Source: Paraburkholderia sediminicola
GTDB lineage: Bacteria > Pseudomonadota > Gammaproteobacteria > Burkholderiales > Burkholderiaceae
Direction of reading: 5' to 3'
Length of the DNA stretch: 64,000 bases
Assembly (NCBI RefSeq): GCF_902859805.1
Contig: NZ_CADIKC010000007.1
Span: 403,886 to 467,885 of the forward strand
Position 1 is the first letter of the stretch, and every line of letters starts with the position of its first letter. The translations under genes and the position numbers were made by a program. The notes under the pieces were generated by a model. The model saw only the letters and a program-made list of their open reading frames with translations, ran no database searches and was not told the DNA's origin. This document shows positions 8,124-17,017 of this stretch, piece by piece.

Positions 8124-9887
8124 ATGAATATGCCCAGCGCGGAATTCTCCACGTCGGATACGACCCCCCATCCTGAAGCTGACTCTATCGGCGCCACCGT
8201 GCTCATGCGCGCTTTGGCCGACGAAGACGTCGAATTTGTGTGGGGCTATCCCGGCGGCTCGGTACTCTACATTTACGACGAGCTGTACAAGCAGGACAAA
8301 TTCCAGCACATCCTCGTGCGCCACGAGCAAGCCGCAGTCCACGCCGCCGACGCCTATGCGCGTTCCACCGGCAATGTGGGTGTGTGCCTCGTGACCTCCG
8401 GCCCGGGCGTCACCAATGCGGTGACCGGCATTGCCACGGCCTACATGGATTCGATCCCGATGGTGATCATCAGCGGCCAGGTGCCGACTGCTGCGATCGG
8501 TCAGGATGCGTTCCAGGAGTGCGATACGGTCGGCATCACGCGTCCCTGCGTGAAGCACAACTTCCTCGTGAAGGACGTGCGCGACCTCGCCGCCACCGTC
8601 AAGAAAGCTTTCTACATTGCACGTACCGGCCGTCCCGGCCCGGTGCTGATCGACATTCCGAAAGACGTGTCGAAGATGCCGTGCCAGTACGAACCGCTCA
8701 AGACCGTTTCGCTGCGCTCGTACAACCCGGTCACGAAAGGTCACTCCGGTCAGATTCGCAAGGCTGTGGCCTTGCTGCTGTCGGCCAAGCGTCCGTATAT
8801 CTATACCGGCGGCGGCATCATTCTCGCGGATGCATCGCGTGAGCTGAACCAGTTCGCCGATCTGCTCGGTTACCCGATCACCAATACGTTGATGGGTCTG
8901 GGCGGCTACCGCGCGAGCGACAAGAAATTCCTCGGCATGCTCGGCATGCACGGTACGTACGAAGCCAACATGGCGATGCAGCACTGCGACGTGCTGATCG
9001 CGATCGGCGCGCGCTTCGACGACCGCGTGATCGGCGACCCGGCGCACTTTGCATCGCGCCCGCGCAAGATCATCCATATCGACATCGATCCTTCTTCCAT
9101 CTCCAAGCGCGTCAAGGTCGACATTCCGATCGTTGGCGACGTGAAGGAAGTGCTGAAGGAGTTGATCGAGCAGTTGCAGACGGCCGAACATGGCCCCGAC
9201 ACCGCGGCGCTCGCCGACTGGTGGAAGGACATCGAAGCCTGGCGCGCCAAAGATTGCCTCAAGTTCGACCGCAAGAGCGACATCATCAAACCGCAGTACG
9301 TGGTGGAAAAGGCGTGGGAACTGACCGACGGCAATGCCTTCGTGTGTTCCGACGTCGGCCAGCACCAGATGTGGGCGGCGCAGTTCTATCGCTTCAACAA
9401 GCCGCGCCGCTGGATCAATTCCGGTGGCCTCGGCACGATGGGCTTCGGCCTGCCGGCGGCGATGGGCGTGAAGATGGCGCACCCGGACGACGACGTGCTC
9501 TGTATCACGGGCGAAGGCTCGATCCAGATGTGTATCCAGGAGCTCTCGACCTGCAAGCAGTACGAGACGCCCATCAAGATCATTTCGCTGAACAACCGCT
9601 ATCTGGGCATGGTGCGCCAGTGGCAGCAGATCGAATACAGCAAGCGCTATTCGCATTCGTACATGGATGCGCTGCCGGATTTCGTGAAGCTCGCCGAAGC
9701 GTATGGCCACGTCGGCATGCGTATCGAACGCACGGCCGATGTCGAGCCGTCGCTGAAGGAAGCGCTGCGCCTGAAAGATCGCACGGTGTTTCTCGATTTC
9801 CAGACCGATCCGACCGAAAACGTCTGGCCGATGGTCCAGGCCGGCAAGGGCATCACTGAGATGCTCATGGGTTCGGAAGATCTATAA
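8124..9887 (+). CDS. ilvB: Acetolactate synthase, large catalytic subunit
   Basis: A 587-residue thiamine-diphosphate enzyme that condenses two pyruvates (or pyruvate plus 2-oxobutyrate) in the first common step of valine, leucine and isoleucine synthesis. The three TPP-enzyme domains are complete: the N-terminal domain with the catalytic Glu in VRHEQAAVHAADAYAR, the central FAD domain, and the C-terminal cofactor-binding motif running from GEGSIQM to the NNRYLGM segment. Its regulatory subunit ilvN follows after 112 bp, then ilvC. An AAGGTGA ribosome-binding site stands about 5 nt before ATG 8124. The gene is often named ilvI or ilvB in relatives. Confidence 0.97.
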   Translation: MNMPSAEFSTSDTTPHPEADSIGATVLMRALADEDVEFVWGYPGGSVLYIYDELYKQDKFQHILVRHEQAAVHAADAYARSTGNVGVCLVTSGPGVTNAVTGIATAYMDSIPMVIISGQVPTAAIGQDAFQECDTVGITRPCVKHNFLVKDVRDLAATVKKAFYIARTGRPGPVLIDIPKDVSKMPCQYEPLKTVSLRSYNPVTKGHSGQIRKAVALLLSAKRPYIYTGGGIILADASRELNQFADLLGYPITNTLMGLGGYRASDKKFLGMLGMHGTYEANMAMQHCDVLIAIGARFDDRVIGDPAHFASRPRKIIHIDIDPSSISKRVKVDIPIVGDVKEVLKELIEQLQTAEHGPDTAALADWWKDIEAWRAKDCLKFDRKSDIIKPQYVVEKAWELTDGNAFVCSDVGQHQMWAAQFYRFNKPRRWINSGGLGTMGFGLPAAMGVKMAHPDDDVLCITGEGSIQMCIQELSTCKQYETPIKIISLNNRYLGMVRQWQQIEYSKRYSHSYMDALPDFVKLAEAYGHVGMRIERTADVEPSLKEALRLKDRTVFLDFQTDPTENVWPMVQAGKGITEMLMGSEDL

Positions 9888-9999
9888 CGACGGTTTCTAG
9901 TGCCGGCTTCGTCAAGCACGCCTTCAAAAAGGGCGAAGGCGGACGAAGCGGCGCGAAACCGCTCGCATACATCGACAAAACATCTGGAAGAAGCGAAAC

Positions 10000-10491
10000 A
10001 TGAGACACATTATTTCTGTCCTGCTGGAAAACGAACCGGGCGCGTTATCACGCGTGGTGGGGCTGTTCTCGGCACGCGGCTACAACATTGAAACCTTGAC
10101 GGTGGCTCCGACCGAAGACCGTTCGCTGTCGCGCATGACCATCGTCTCCATTGGCTCGGACGACGTGATCGAACAGATCACGAAGCATCTGAACCGCCTG
10201 ATCGAGGTGGTGAAAGTGGTCGACCTTACCGAGGGCGCCCACATCGAGCGCGAGCTGATGTTGATCAAGGTGAGGGCGGTCGGCAAGGAACGTGAGGAGA
10301 TGAAACGGATGTCGGATATTTTCCGCGGCCGCATCATCGACGTCACAGAAAAGACCTACACGATCGAACTGACGGGCGCGAGCGACAAGCTCGATGCCTT
10401 CATTGAAGGGATCGACGCGACTGCGATTCTCGAAACCGTCCGTACGGGCAGTTCGGGCATCGGCCGCGGCGAGCGCATTCTGAAGGTTTGA
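10000..10491 (+). CDS. ilvN: Acetolactate synthase, small regulatory subunit
   Basis: A 163-residue regulatory subunit that activates the catalytic subunit and confers valine feedback inhibition. The N-terminal ACT domain is typical, starting HIISVLLENEPGALSRVVGL and containing GYNIETLTV; the C-terminal domain includes RGRIIDVTEKTYTIELTG. Length matches the IlvH/IlvN long form. It sits between ilvB and ilvC, all rightward; a GAAGAAGCGAAAC purine-rich stretch lies just upstream of the start. Confidence 0.97.
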   Translation: MRHIISVLLENEPGALSRVVGLFSARGYNIETLTVAPTEDRSLSRMTIVSIGSDDVIEQITKHLNRLIEVVKVVDLTEGAHIERELMLIKVRAVGKEREEMKRMSDIFRGRIIDVTEKTYTIELTGASDKLDAFIEGIDATAILETVRTGSSGIGRGERILKV

Positions 10492-10622
10492 CGCGCGCTT
10501 ATCGACGATTCGCTAACGTTTCGATCGGGGCCGGGCAGTGCCTTCAGGAGCCCGGCCAAGCAACACACCATTCGCAGTATTTGTATTTCACTGATTTCAC
10601 CGAATTTAGCCAAGGAACTGAC

Positions 10623-11639
10623 ATGAAAGTTTTCTACGACAAGGACGCCGACCTCTCCCTCATCAAGGGTAAGCAAGTCACCATCATCGGCTATGGCTCG
10701 CAAGGCCATGCTCACGCGCTGAACCTGAAGGAAAGCGGCGTGAACATCACGGTCGGTCTGCGCAAGGGCGGCGCATCGTGGAGCAAGGCTGAGAACGCCG
10801 GCCTGCAAGTCAAGGAAGTGGCGGAAGCCGTCAAGGGCGCGGACGTCGTCATGATGCTGCTCCCGGACGAGCAGATCGCTGAAGTCTACGCAAAAGAAGT
10901 GCACGCCAACATCAAGCAAGGCGCAGCGCTTGCCTTCGCACACGGTTTCAACGTGCACTACGGTCAGGTGATCCCGCGTGCTGACCTCGACGTGATCATG
11001 ATCGCGCCGAAGGCGCCGGGCCACACGGTTCGTGGTACGTACTCGCAAGGTGGCGGCGTGCCCCACCTGATCGCCGTTGCGCAAGACAAGTCGGGCGCAG
11101 CACGTGACATCGCTTTGTCGTACGCAGCAGCGAATGGCGGCGGCCGTGCCGGTATTATCGAAACGAACTTCCGCGAAGAAACGGAAACCGACCTGTTCGG
11201 CGAACAAGCCGTGCTGTGCGGCGGTACGGTCGACCTGATCAAGGCCGGCTTCGAAACGCTGGTGGAAGCGGGTTACGCGCCGGAAATGGCGTACTTCGAG
11301 TGCCTGCACGAACTGAAGCTGATCGTCGACCTGATCTACGAAGGCGGCATCGCGAACATGAACTACTCGATCTCGAACAACGCCGAATACGGCGAGTACG
11401 TGACGGGTCCGCGTATCGTGACGGCTGAAACGAAGAAGGCGATGAAGGCTGTGCTGACGGACATCCAGACCGGCGAGTACGCAAAGAGCTTCATCATCGA
11501 AAACAAGGCCGGCGCACCGACGCTGCAATCGCGCCGCCGTCTGACGGCTGAGCACCAGATCGAAACGGTGGGTGCCAAGCTGCGTTCGATGATGCCGTGG
11601 ATCGCAGCGAACAAGCTGGTCGACCAGTCGAAGAACTAA
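10623..11639 (+). CDS. ilvC: Ketol-acid reductoisomerase (NADP+), class I
   Basis: A 338-residue enzyme that isomerises and reduces 2-acetolactate to 2,3-dihydroxy-isovalerate with NADPH and Mg2+. The dinucleotide fold has IGYGSQGHAHALNLKESG near residues 22-39. The metal ligands D190 and E194 lie in ETDLFGEQ, and the C-terminal knot domain is single, as in class I enzymes. I start at ATG 10623 (MKVFYDKDADL), preceded by AAGGAA; an upstream in-frame ATG would add 45 non-conserved residues. A strong terminator follows at 11698. Confidence 0.98.
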   Translation: MKVFYDKDADLSLIKGKQVTIIGYGSQGHAHALNLKESGVNITVGLRKGGASWSKAENAGLQVKEVAEAVKGADVVMMLLPDEQIAEVYAKEVHANIKQGAALAFAHGFNVHYGQVIPRADLDVIMIAPKAPGHTVRGTYSQGGGVPHLIAVAQDKSGAARDIALSYAAANGGGRAGIIETNFREETETDLFGEQAVLCGGTVDLIKAGFETLVEAGYAPEMAYFECLHELKLIVDLIYEGGIANMNYSISNNAEYGEYVTGPRIVTAETKKAMKAVLTDIQTGEYAKSFIIENKAGAPTLQSRRRLTAEHQIETVGAKLRSMMPWIAANKLVDQSKN

Positions 11640-11697
11640 GAAGCCAGTTTTATCGCATCTGACCGGCGCGGCGCCTCGTCGCAGCGGCCGGTAATGC

Positions 11698-11737
11698 AAA
11701 AAGCCGTCCAAGGGTGCTGAACCCTGGGCGGCTTTTG
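11698..11737 (+). terminator. Intrinsic terminator after ilvC
   Basis: An AAAAGCCG-type stem with CCA/AGGGT mispairs, a short GCTGA loop, then the pairing arm ending CGGCTTTT. It closes the ilv unit, although psd begins only about 36 bp later, so some read-through to psd is possible. Confidence 0.8.
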
Positions 11738-11773
11738 CTATCCTACGGTTTTACAAAAATACAGAAGCCATCC

Positions 11774-12412
11774 ATGAATTACCCTCATCCGATCATCGCG
11801 CGAGAAGGCTGGCCGTTCATCGCCATCGCGGCCGTCGTTGCATTACTGGTTCATGCCTTCGCGGGATTCGGCTTTGCATGGCTGTTCTGGCTGATCCTGA
11901 TCTTCGTCGTGCAGTTTTTCCGCGATCCGGCACGCCCGATTCCGACTCAGGCGAATGCCGTACTGTGCCCGGCCGACGGCCGTATCGTCGCAGTCGAGAC
12001 AGCGCATGATCCGTATGCCAACCGTGAAGCGCTGAAGATCAGCGTGTTCATGAACGTTTTCAATGTCCATTCGCAGCGCTCACCGGTGGACGGTGCGATC
12101 TCCAAGGTCGAATATTTCCCGGGCGCGTATCTGAATGCCGCTGTGGATAAGGCTTCGCTCGAAAACGAGCGCAATGCGGTCGTGATCGAAATGGCCGGCG
12201 GCCAGACGGTGACCTCGGTGCAGATCGCCGGTCTGATTGCGCGGCGCATTCTTTGCTATGTACGTTCAGGTGAGCCGCTCACGCGCGGCCAGCGTTATGG
12301 ATTTATCCGTTTTGGCTCGCGTGTCGACGTGTACCTGCCGGTTGGCAGCCGTCCGCGTGTGTCGATCGGTGAGAAGGTTTCCGCGTCGTCCACGATCCTC
12401 GCTGAACTATAA
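11774..12412 (+). CDS. psd: Phosphatidylserine decarboxylase proenzyme
   Basis: A 212-residue short-form decarboxylase that makes phosphatidylethanolamine from phosphatidylserine at the inner membrane. An N-terminal hydrophobic segment (about 13-48) anchors it. The conserved core has CPADGRIV, the HSQRSPVDG block and the self-cleavage site in RFGSRVD, where Ser182 would become the pyruvoyl group. The start is ATG 11774; the frame is open upstream but that part carries the ilvC terminator. pssA, which supplies its substrate, follows 24 bp later. Confidence 0.95.
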   Translation: MNYPHPIIAREGWPFIAIAAVVALLVHAFAGFGFAWLFWLILIFVVQFFRDPARPIPTQANAVLCPADGRIVAVETAHDPYANREALKISVFMNVFNVHSQRSPVDGAISKVEYFPGAYLNAAVDKASLENERNAVVIEMAGGQTVTSVQIAGLIARRILCYVRSGEPLTRGQRYGFIRFGSRVDVYLPVGSRPRVSIGEKVSASSTILAEL

Positions 12413-12436
12413 AGCGGCACCAAGGAGGTTTTCCGA

Positions 12437-13306
12437 ATGGCCGCATTCAAACCGCGTCGACCCCGCAGCAGCGGGCAGCTCCCGCGTCCGTTCCGCCGTA
12501 ACAAGCCGATCGTAGCGGAGACAGGAGCAGTCGACAGCCGGCGCGCTCAGCGTCAGCAGTTCCTGAGGAAGCGCGGCATTTACCTGCTGCCGAACGCGTT
12601 TACCACCGCCGCGCTCTTCTGCGGTTTCTTCGCCGTGGTCCAGGCGATGAACGTGCGCTTCGAAATCGCGGCCATCGCGATCTTCGTGGCGATGGTGCTG
12701 GACGGCATGGACGGCCGCGTCGCCCGCATGACGCATACGCAAAGCGCGTTCGGCGAACAGTTCGACTCTCTCTCGGACATGGTCTCGTTCGGCGTGGCGC
12801 CGGCGCTCGTGATGTACGAATGGATCCTGAAGGATCTCGGCCGCTGGGGCTGGCTCGCGGCGTTCGTCTACTGTTCGGGCGCTGCGTTGCGTCTCGCGCG
12901 TTTCAACACGAACATCGGCGTGGTCGACAAGCGCTTCTTCCAGGGTATGCCGAGCCCGGCGGCCGCGGCGCTGATCGCCGGTTTCGTGTGGCTCGCCACC
13001 GATAACCGCGTGCCGCTCAAGCTCGTGTGGCTGCCATGGGTCGCTTTCGTGCTGACCATCTACGCCGGTGTGACGATGGTGTCGAATGCGCCGTTCTACA
13101 GCGGCAAGGCGCTCGACGTGCGGCACCGCGTGCCGTTCGGCGTGATTCTGCTGGTGGTGGTGGCGTTCGTGCTGGTGTCGTCCGATCCGCCGCTGATGCT
13201 GTTCGGCCTGTTCGTGCTGTACGGTCTGTCGGGCTATGTGTTCTGGGGCTACCAGGCGCTGCGAGGCAGGGCGAATCCGGCTCGGTCCGTAGCGCGGGAC
13301 AGGTAA
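12437..13306 (+). CDS. pssA: CDP-diacylglycerol-serine O-phosphatidyltransferase
   Basis: A 289-residue inner-membrane CDP-alcohol phosphatidyltransferase, making phosphatidylserine from CDP-diacylglycerol and serine. The complete catalytic signature is visible: D92-G93-x2-A96-R97-x8-G106-x3-D110-x3-D114. An Arg/Pro-rich cytoplasmic N-terminus of about 45 residues precedes roughly eight hydrophobic helices. A CAAGGAGG ribosome-binding site precedes ATG 12437. With psd it completes the two-step route to phosphatidylethanolamine. It ends at a clear terminator. Confidence 0.95.
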   Translation: MAAFKPRRPRSSGQLPRPFRRNKPIVAETGAVDSRRAQRQQFLRKRGIYLLPNAFTTAALFCGFFAVVQAMNVRFEIAAIAIFVAMVLDGMDGRVARMTHTQSAFGEQFDSLSDMVSFGVAPALVMYEWILKDLGRWGWLAAFVYCSGAALRLARFNTNIGVVDKRFFQGMPSPAAAALIAGFVWLATDNRVPLKLVWLPWVAFVLTIYAGVTMVSNAPFYSGKALDVRHRVPFGVILLVVVAFVLVSSDPPLMLFGLFVLYGLSGYVFWGYQALRGRANPARSVARDR

Positions 13307-13338
13307 CGGCGCAGCTTCGTTACATGGGCGTGACATGA

Positions 13339-13371
13339 GAAAACGGCAGCCTTCGCGGGCTGCCGTTTTTC
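13339..13371 (+). terminator. Intrinsic terminator after pssA
   Basis: AAAACGGCAG, a short CCTTCGCGGG centre, then CTGCCGTTTTT: a strong GC stem with a T run. Confidence 0.9.
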
Positions 13372-13418
13372 GTTGTCGAGCCCGTCCGGCGGCGCGCGGC
13401 AGGGAGGTCCGACGCCAA

Positions 13419-13447
13419 TTGCACGGCGACGGGAATGCCGCTATAGT
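13419..13447 (+). promoter_or_regulatory. Predicted sigma-70 promoter of leuA
   Basis: TTGCAC at 13419-13424, exactly 17 bp, then TATAGT at 13442-13447. Transcription would start near 13453-13455, leaving a leader of about 220 nt before leuA and placing a leader ORF almost at the 5' end. Confidence 0.65.
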
Positions 13448-13457
13448 CGTTGGATAA

Positions 13458-13595
13458 ATGCGTTCAGGTTCCCATTTGAGCTGCAGCACGAGCCTCAACA
13501 AGCTGGTGCGCCGCGGGTGCGCTAGTGCTGGCGCATCTAGCGTGCTGATCGCTTATCGTTTTCTGCCCCCCGTCTGCCTCGTCTGCGGTTTATAG
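13458..13595 (+). CDS. Possible leader peptide upstream of leuA
   Basis: A 45-codon ORF begins at ATG 13458, only a few nucleotides downstream of the predicted transcription start, and ends with TAG at 13593-13595. It contains seven leucines and four valines, and its last ten residues (LPPVCLVCGL) hold three of the leucines. A CGCTAG-N11-CTAGCG inverted repeat lies inside the ORF, and CGCCA-ACGG-TGGCG follows the stop. This is the arrangement of a translated regulatory leader, but there is no poly-T terminator, so a classical attenuator is not shown. It has no recognisable ribosome-binding site. Confidence 0.4.
   Translation: MRSGSHLSCSTSLNKLVRRGCASAGASSVLIAYRFLPPVCLVCGL
13520..13542 (+). 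promoter_or_regulatory. Inverted repeat in the leuA leader
   Basis: CGCTAG (13520-13525) pairs with CTAGCG (13537-13542) across an 11-nt loop, and the stem extends outward by three pairs if G-U pairs are allowed. A second hairpin with CGCCA/TGGCG arms lies near 13598-13611. They may form alternative structures depending on ribosome position in the leader ORF. Confidence 0.4.
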
Positions 13596-13673
13596 CGTCG
13601 CCAACGGTGGCGCAAAACGCCCGAATTCCAATATCCGATCCCCACAATTGAACGACTCCTCAGGAGACCCGAC

Positions 13674-15221
13674 ATGGCCGACAAACTGATCATATTCGAC
13701 ACCACGTTGCGTGACGGCGAGCAATCGCCCGGCGCGTCGATGACGAAAGAAGAAAAAATCCGGATCGCGAAGCAGCTCGAACGGATGAAGGTGGACGTGA
13801 TCGAAGCGGGCTTCGCGGCCAGTTCAAATGGCGACTTCGATTCGATCCACACGATCGCGGGCCTGATCAAGGACAGCACGATCTGCTCGCTGGCCCGTGC
13901 GAACGACAAAGACATTCAACGCGCTGCTGACGCACTCAAGCCGGCTGATCATTTTCGCATCCACACGTTCATCGCAACGTCGCCGCTGCACATGGAAAAG
14001 AAGCTGCGCATGACACCGGATCAGGTGTTCGAGCAGGCAAAACTGGCGGTGCGTTTTGCGCGCAAGTTCACGGACGACGTCGAGTTCTCGCCCGAAGACG
14101 GCAGCCGTTCGGACATGGATTTCCTGTGCCGCGTGCTGGAAGCGGTGATTGCCGAAGGCGCGACCACGATCAACATTGCGGACACGGTCGGTTATGGCGT
14201 GCCGGAGTTGTACGGCCAGCTCGTGAAGACGCTGCGCGAGCGGATTCCGAACTCGCATAAGGCGGTGTTCTCGGTGCATTGCCATAACGACCTCGGCATG
14301 GCGGTGGCGAACTCGTTGGCGGGCGTGCAGATCGGCGGCGCGCGTCAGGTCGAATGCACGATCAACGGTCTCGGCGAGCGTGCGGGTAATACGTCGCTCG
14401 AAGAAATCGTGATGGCGGTGAAGACTCGCAAGGATTACTTCGGCCTTGAAGTCGGTCTCGATACGACCCAGATCGTGCCGGCGTCGAAGCTGGTGTCGCA
14501 GATCACCGGTTTCGTCGTGCAGCCGAACAAGGCGGTGGTCGGCGCGAACGCATTTGCGCACGCATCCGGCATTCACCAGGACGGCGTGCTGAAAGCGCGC
14601 GACACGTACGAAATCATGCGTGCCGAAGATGTGGGCTGGAGCGCGAACAAGATCGTGCTCGGCAAGTTGTCGGGCCGCAACGCGTTCAAGCAGCGTCTGC
14701 AGGAACTGGGCATCGCGCTCGATAGCGAAGGCGAACTGAACACCGCGTTCGCACGCTTTAAGGAATTGGCTGACCGCAAGTCGGAAATCTTCGACGAAGA
14801 CATCATCGCGATCGTTACCGAGGAATCGGCTGAAGCGCAGGAGAGGGAGCACTACAAGTTCCTGTCGCTGTCGCAGCATTCAGAAACTGGCGAGCAGCCG
14901 CACGCGAAGATCGTGTTCTCGGTGGAAGGCAAGGAAGTGACCGGCGAAGCACGCGGTAATGGTCCGGTGGACGCCACGCTCAATGCGATCGAAACGGAAG
15001 TGGGGAGCGGATCGGAATTGCTGCTGTACTCGGTGAACGCCATCACCACCGGCACGCAGGCGCAGGGCGAAGTGACCGTGCGGCTGTCGAAGAGCGGTCG
15101 CATCGTCAACGGCGTGGGCACCGATCCGGATATCGTCGCGGCCTCGGCTAAGGCGTATATCTCGGCGCTCAACAAGCTGTATTCGAACGTCGACAAGTTG
15201 AATCCGCAACGTTCGGAGTAG
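13674..15221 (+). CDS. leuA: 2-isopropylmalate synthase
   Basis: A 515-residue enzyme that condenses acetyl-CoA with 2-oxoisovalerate, the first committed step of leucine synthesis. The catalytic (beta/alpha)8 domain starts with DTTLRDGEQSPGASM, and the metal-site motifs VHCHNDLGMAVANS and GLGERAGN are present; the C-terminal allosteric LeuA domain for leucine binding follows from about residue 390. Length is typical of the bacterial short LeuA. A CAGGAGA ribosome-binding site lies 6 nt before ATG 13674. The long leader with a leader ORF suggests control by leucine supply in addition to feedback inhibition. Confidence 0.98.
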   Translation: MADKLIIFDTTLRDGEQSPGASMTKEEKIRIAKQLERMKVDVIEAGFAASSNGDFDSIHTIAGLIKDSTICSLARANDKDIQRAADALKPADHFRIHTFIATSPLHMEKKLRMTPDQVFEQAKLAVRFARKFTDDVEFSPEDGSRSDMDFLCRVLEAVIAEGATTINIADTVGYGVPELYGQLVKTLRERIPNSHKAVFSVHCHNDLGMAVANSLAGVQIGGARQVECTINGLGERAGNTSLEEIVMAVKTRKDYFGLEVGLDTTQIVPASKLVSQITGFVVQPNKAVVGANAFAHASGIHQDGVLKARDTYEIMRAEDVGWSANKIVLGKLSGRNAFKQRLQELGIALDSEGELNTAFARFKELADRKSEIFDEDIIAIVTEESAEAQEREHYKFLSLSQHSETGEQPHAKIVFSVEGKEVTGEARGNGPVDATLNAIETEVGSGSELLLYSVNAITTGTQAQGEVTVRLSKSGRIVNGVGTDPDIVAASAKAYISALNKLYSNVDKLNPQRSE

Positions 15222-15266
15222 TGGAAGCAGGCGCGCTGATGGCGTGCCCGCTGAACTGGATTGTGA

Positions 15267-15307
15267 AGAAGCCCTGTGCCCTGAAAAGCACAGGGCTTCT
15301 TGCTTTT
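15267..15307 (+). terminator. Intrinsic terminator after leuA
   Basis: AGAAGCCCTGTGC and GCACAGGGCTTCT form a long stem with a CCTGAAAA loop, followed by TGCTTTTG. It lies between the convergent leuA and SulP genes. Confidence 0.85.
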
Positions 15308-15342
15308 GTGGTGTCTCCTCCTTCGTGAGCCGCGTGCTGAAA

Positions 15343-16923
15343 CTACTCCGCAGCCGCGCGGCGCATCGACCATCCGCGCGCCGCGCGTGCCTGCGTCTGG
15401 ACCTGATGTCGCACTTCGACCGCGATCTCACGGCGCGGCGCATCGGTGACAAATGTGTCCAACAGTTCGCGCACATCGTGATCGACGAAGTCGGCACGCG
15501 TTGCGTCGACGATCAAGGTTGCGCCGTTGGGAATCTGCTGCAGGTAGTGTTTGAGCGGCACCTTGCCGAGAAACGACACGTCCTTGCGAAACGACAGCAG
15601 ATAGTGATCGCCGTGCTGCGCGAGCACGATCGGGCTGCGCAGGTTCGCATACAGCGCGAGCAGCACGCTGCACAGAATGCCGAGCACGATGCCGACCAGC
15701 AGATCCGTGGCGAGCACGCCGACCAGCGTGACGATGAACGGCGCAAACGGTGCGAACCCCTGCTTGGCGACGGCGACGAACAATGACGGTTTGGCGAGCT
15801 TCACGCCGGTGAAAATAAGAATCGCTGCAAGGCACGCAAGCGGAATCAGGTTGATGACGCTGGTGAGCGCGAACACACTGACCAGCAGCAACACACCATG
15901 AATGATCGCGGACAGCCGGCTCTGCGCGCCTGCATGCACATTGGCAGAGCTACGCACAATGACCGAGGTGATCGGCAGGCCGCCGATCGCGCCGGCAATC
16001 AGATTACCCACGCCCTGTGCCTTCAATTCGCGATCCGGCGGTGCGGCACGTCGGGCGGGATCGATCTGTTCGACCGCTTCGAGGCTCAGCAGCGTTTCGA
16101 GACTCGCGACGATCGCCAGCGTGATGGCGACGCGCCAGACATCAGGATTGACCAGTTGCGCGAAGTGCGGCCCGAAGTCGACCCATTGGAGAGCGACTTG
16201 CAACGCGGCGAACGATTCGAGCGACGGCAGCGCAACGCGATGCTCGGCAGGCGGCGCAAGCGATGGGGCGAGCAGGCTGAGCAGCAGCGTCGCGCCGATG
16301 CCCAGCAGCACCACCGCGAGCGGCGCGGGTACAAGGCGCACCAGCGCAAAGCGGCGCAACGCGCGCGTTTCCCAGCCCACCAGAATCGCGAGCGAGAGCA
16401 AGGTGATCACGCAGGCCGCGAGCGATATCGATCCGAACGGCGTCGTTACGCTACCGGCCATCTGGGCAGCAGCGTGCGACCCGGCCGACGCATTCGCGCC
16501 GGATAGCCCAAGCGCAAGCGGAAACTGCTTGACGATCAGCAACACGCCGATCGCCGCGAGCATGCCCTTGATCACGGGCGATGGGACGTAGGCGGCAAAT
16601 CTGCCGGCCTTCAGCATGCCGAAGCCGAATTGAATCGCGCCGGACAGCAACACGGCCAGCAGGAACGCGGAGAAGCTGCCGAGTTGCGCGATTCCGTCGA
16701 CGACGATAACCACGAGGCCCGCCGCGGGCCCGCTGACGCTCAGCCGCGAACCGCTCAGCACGGCCACCACCAGTCCGCCGACGATGCCCGACACAAGCCC
16801 GGCAAATGGCTCGACGCCCGACGCGTTGGCGATGCCCAGACATAGCGGCAGCGCCACGAGAAAAACGACCGTGCCTGCCAGCAGATCGCGCTGAAATGTG
16901 GAAAAGAAAGCTCGTAGGTTCAT
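15343..16923 (-). CDS. SulP family anion transporter, probable bicarbonate or sulfate permease
   Basis: A 526-residue inner-membrane transporter. The SulP core of about 12-14 helices starts with the family block ALPLCLGIANASGVEPFAGL and SVSGPAAGL; a C-terminal STAS domain (about residues 430-510) follows, with NGATLIVDATRADFVDHD. It lies 94 bp downstream of a beta-carbonic anhydrase gene in the same direction, the pairing typical of bicarbonate-transporting SulP proteins of the BicA type. Bicarbonate is therefore the more likely substrate, though sulfate cannot be excluded. Confidence 0.9.
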   Translation of the reverse strand: MNLRAFFSTFQRDLLAGTVVFLVALPLCLGIANASGVEPFAGLVSGIVGGLVVAVLSGSRLSVSGPAAGLVVIVVDGIAQLGSFSAFLLAVLLSGAIQFGFGMLKAGRFAAYVPSPVIKGMLAAIGVLLIVKQFPLALGLSGANASAGSHAAAQMAGSVTTPFGSISLAACVITLLSLAILVGWETRALRRFALVRLVPAPLAVVLLGIGATLLLSLLAPSLAPPAEHRVALPSLESFAALQVALQWVDFGPHFAQLVNPDVWRVAITLAIVASLETLLSLEAVEQIDPARRAAPPDRELKAQGVGNLIAGAIGGLPITSVIVRSSANVHAGAQSRLSAIIHGVLLLVSVFALTSVINLIPLACLAAILIFTGVKLAKPSLFVAVAKQGFAPFAPFIVTLVGVLATDLLVGIVLGILCSVLLALYANLRSPIVLAQHGDHYLLSFRKDVSFLGKVPLKHYLQQIPNGATLIVDATRADFVDHDVRELLDTFVTDAPRREIAVEVRHQVQTQARAARGWSMRRAAAE

Positions 16924-17017
16924 GGGGTCGGTGCAGAAATGGTTGGAGCCTTGCTTGCGGCGAAGGCAAAGACAAAGGCGGAGGCCATGCTGAGGCCGGT
17001 TTGATAAGAGCTGCGCA

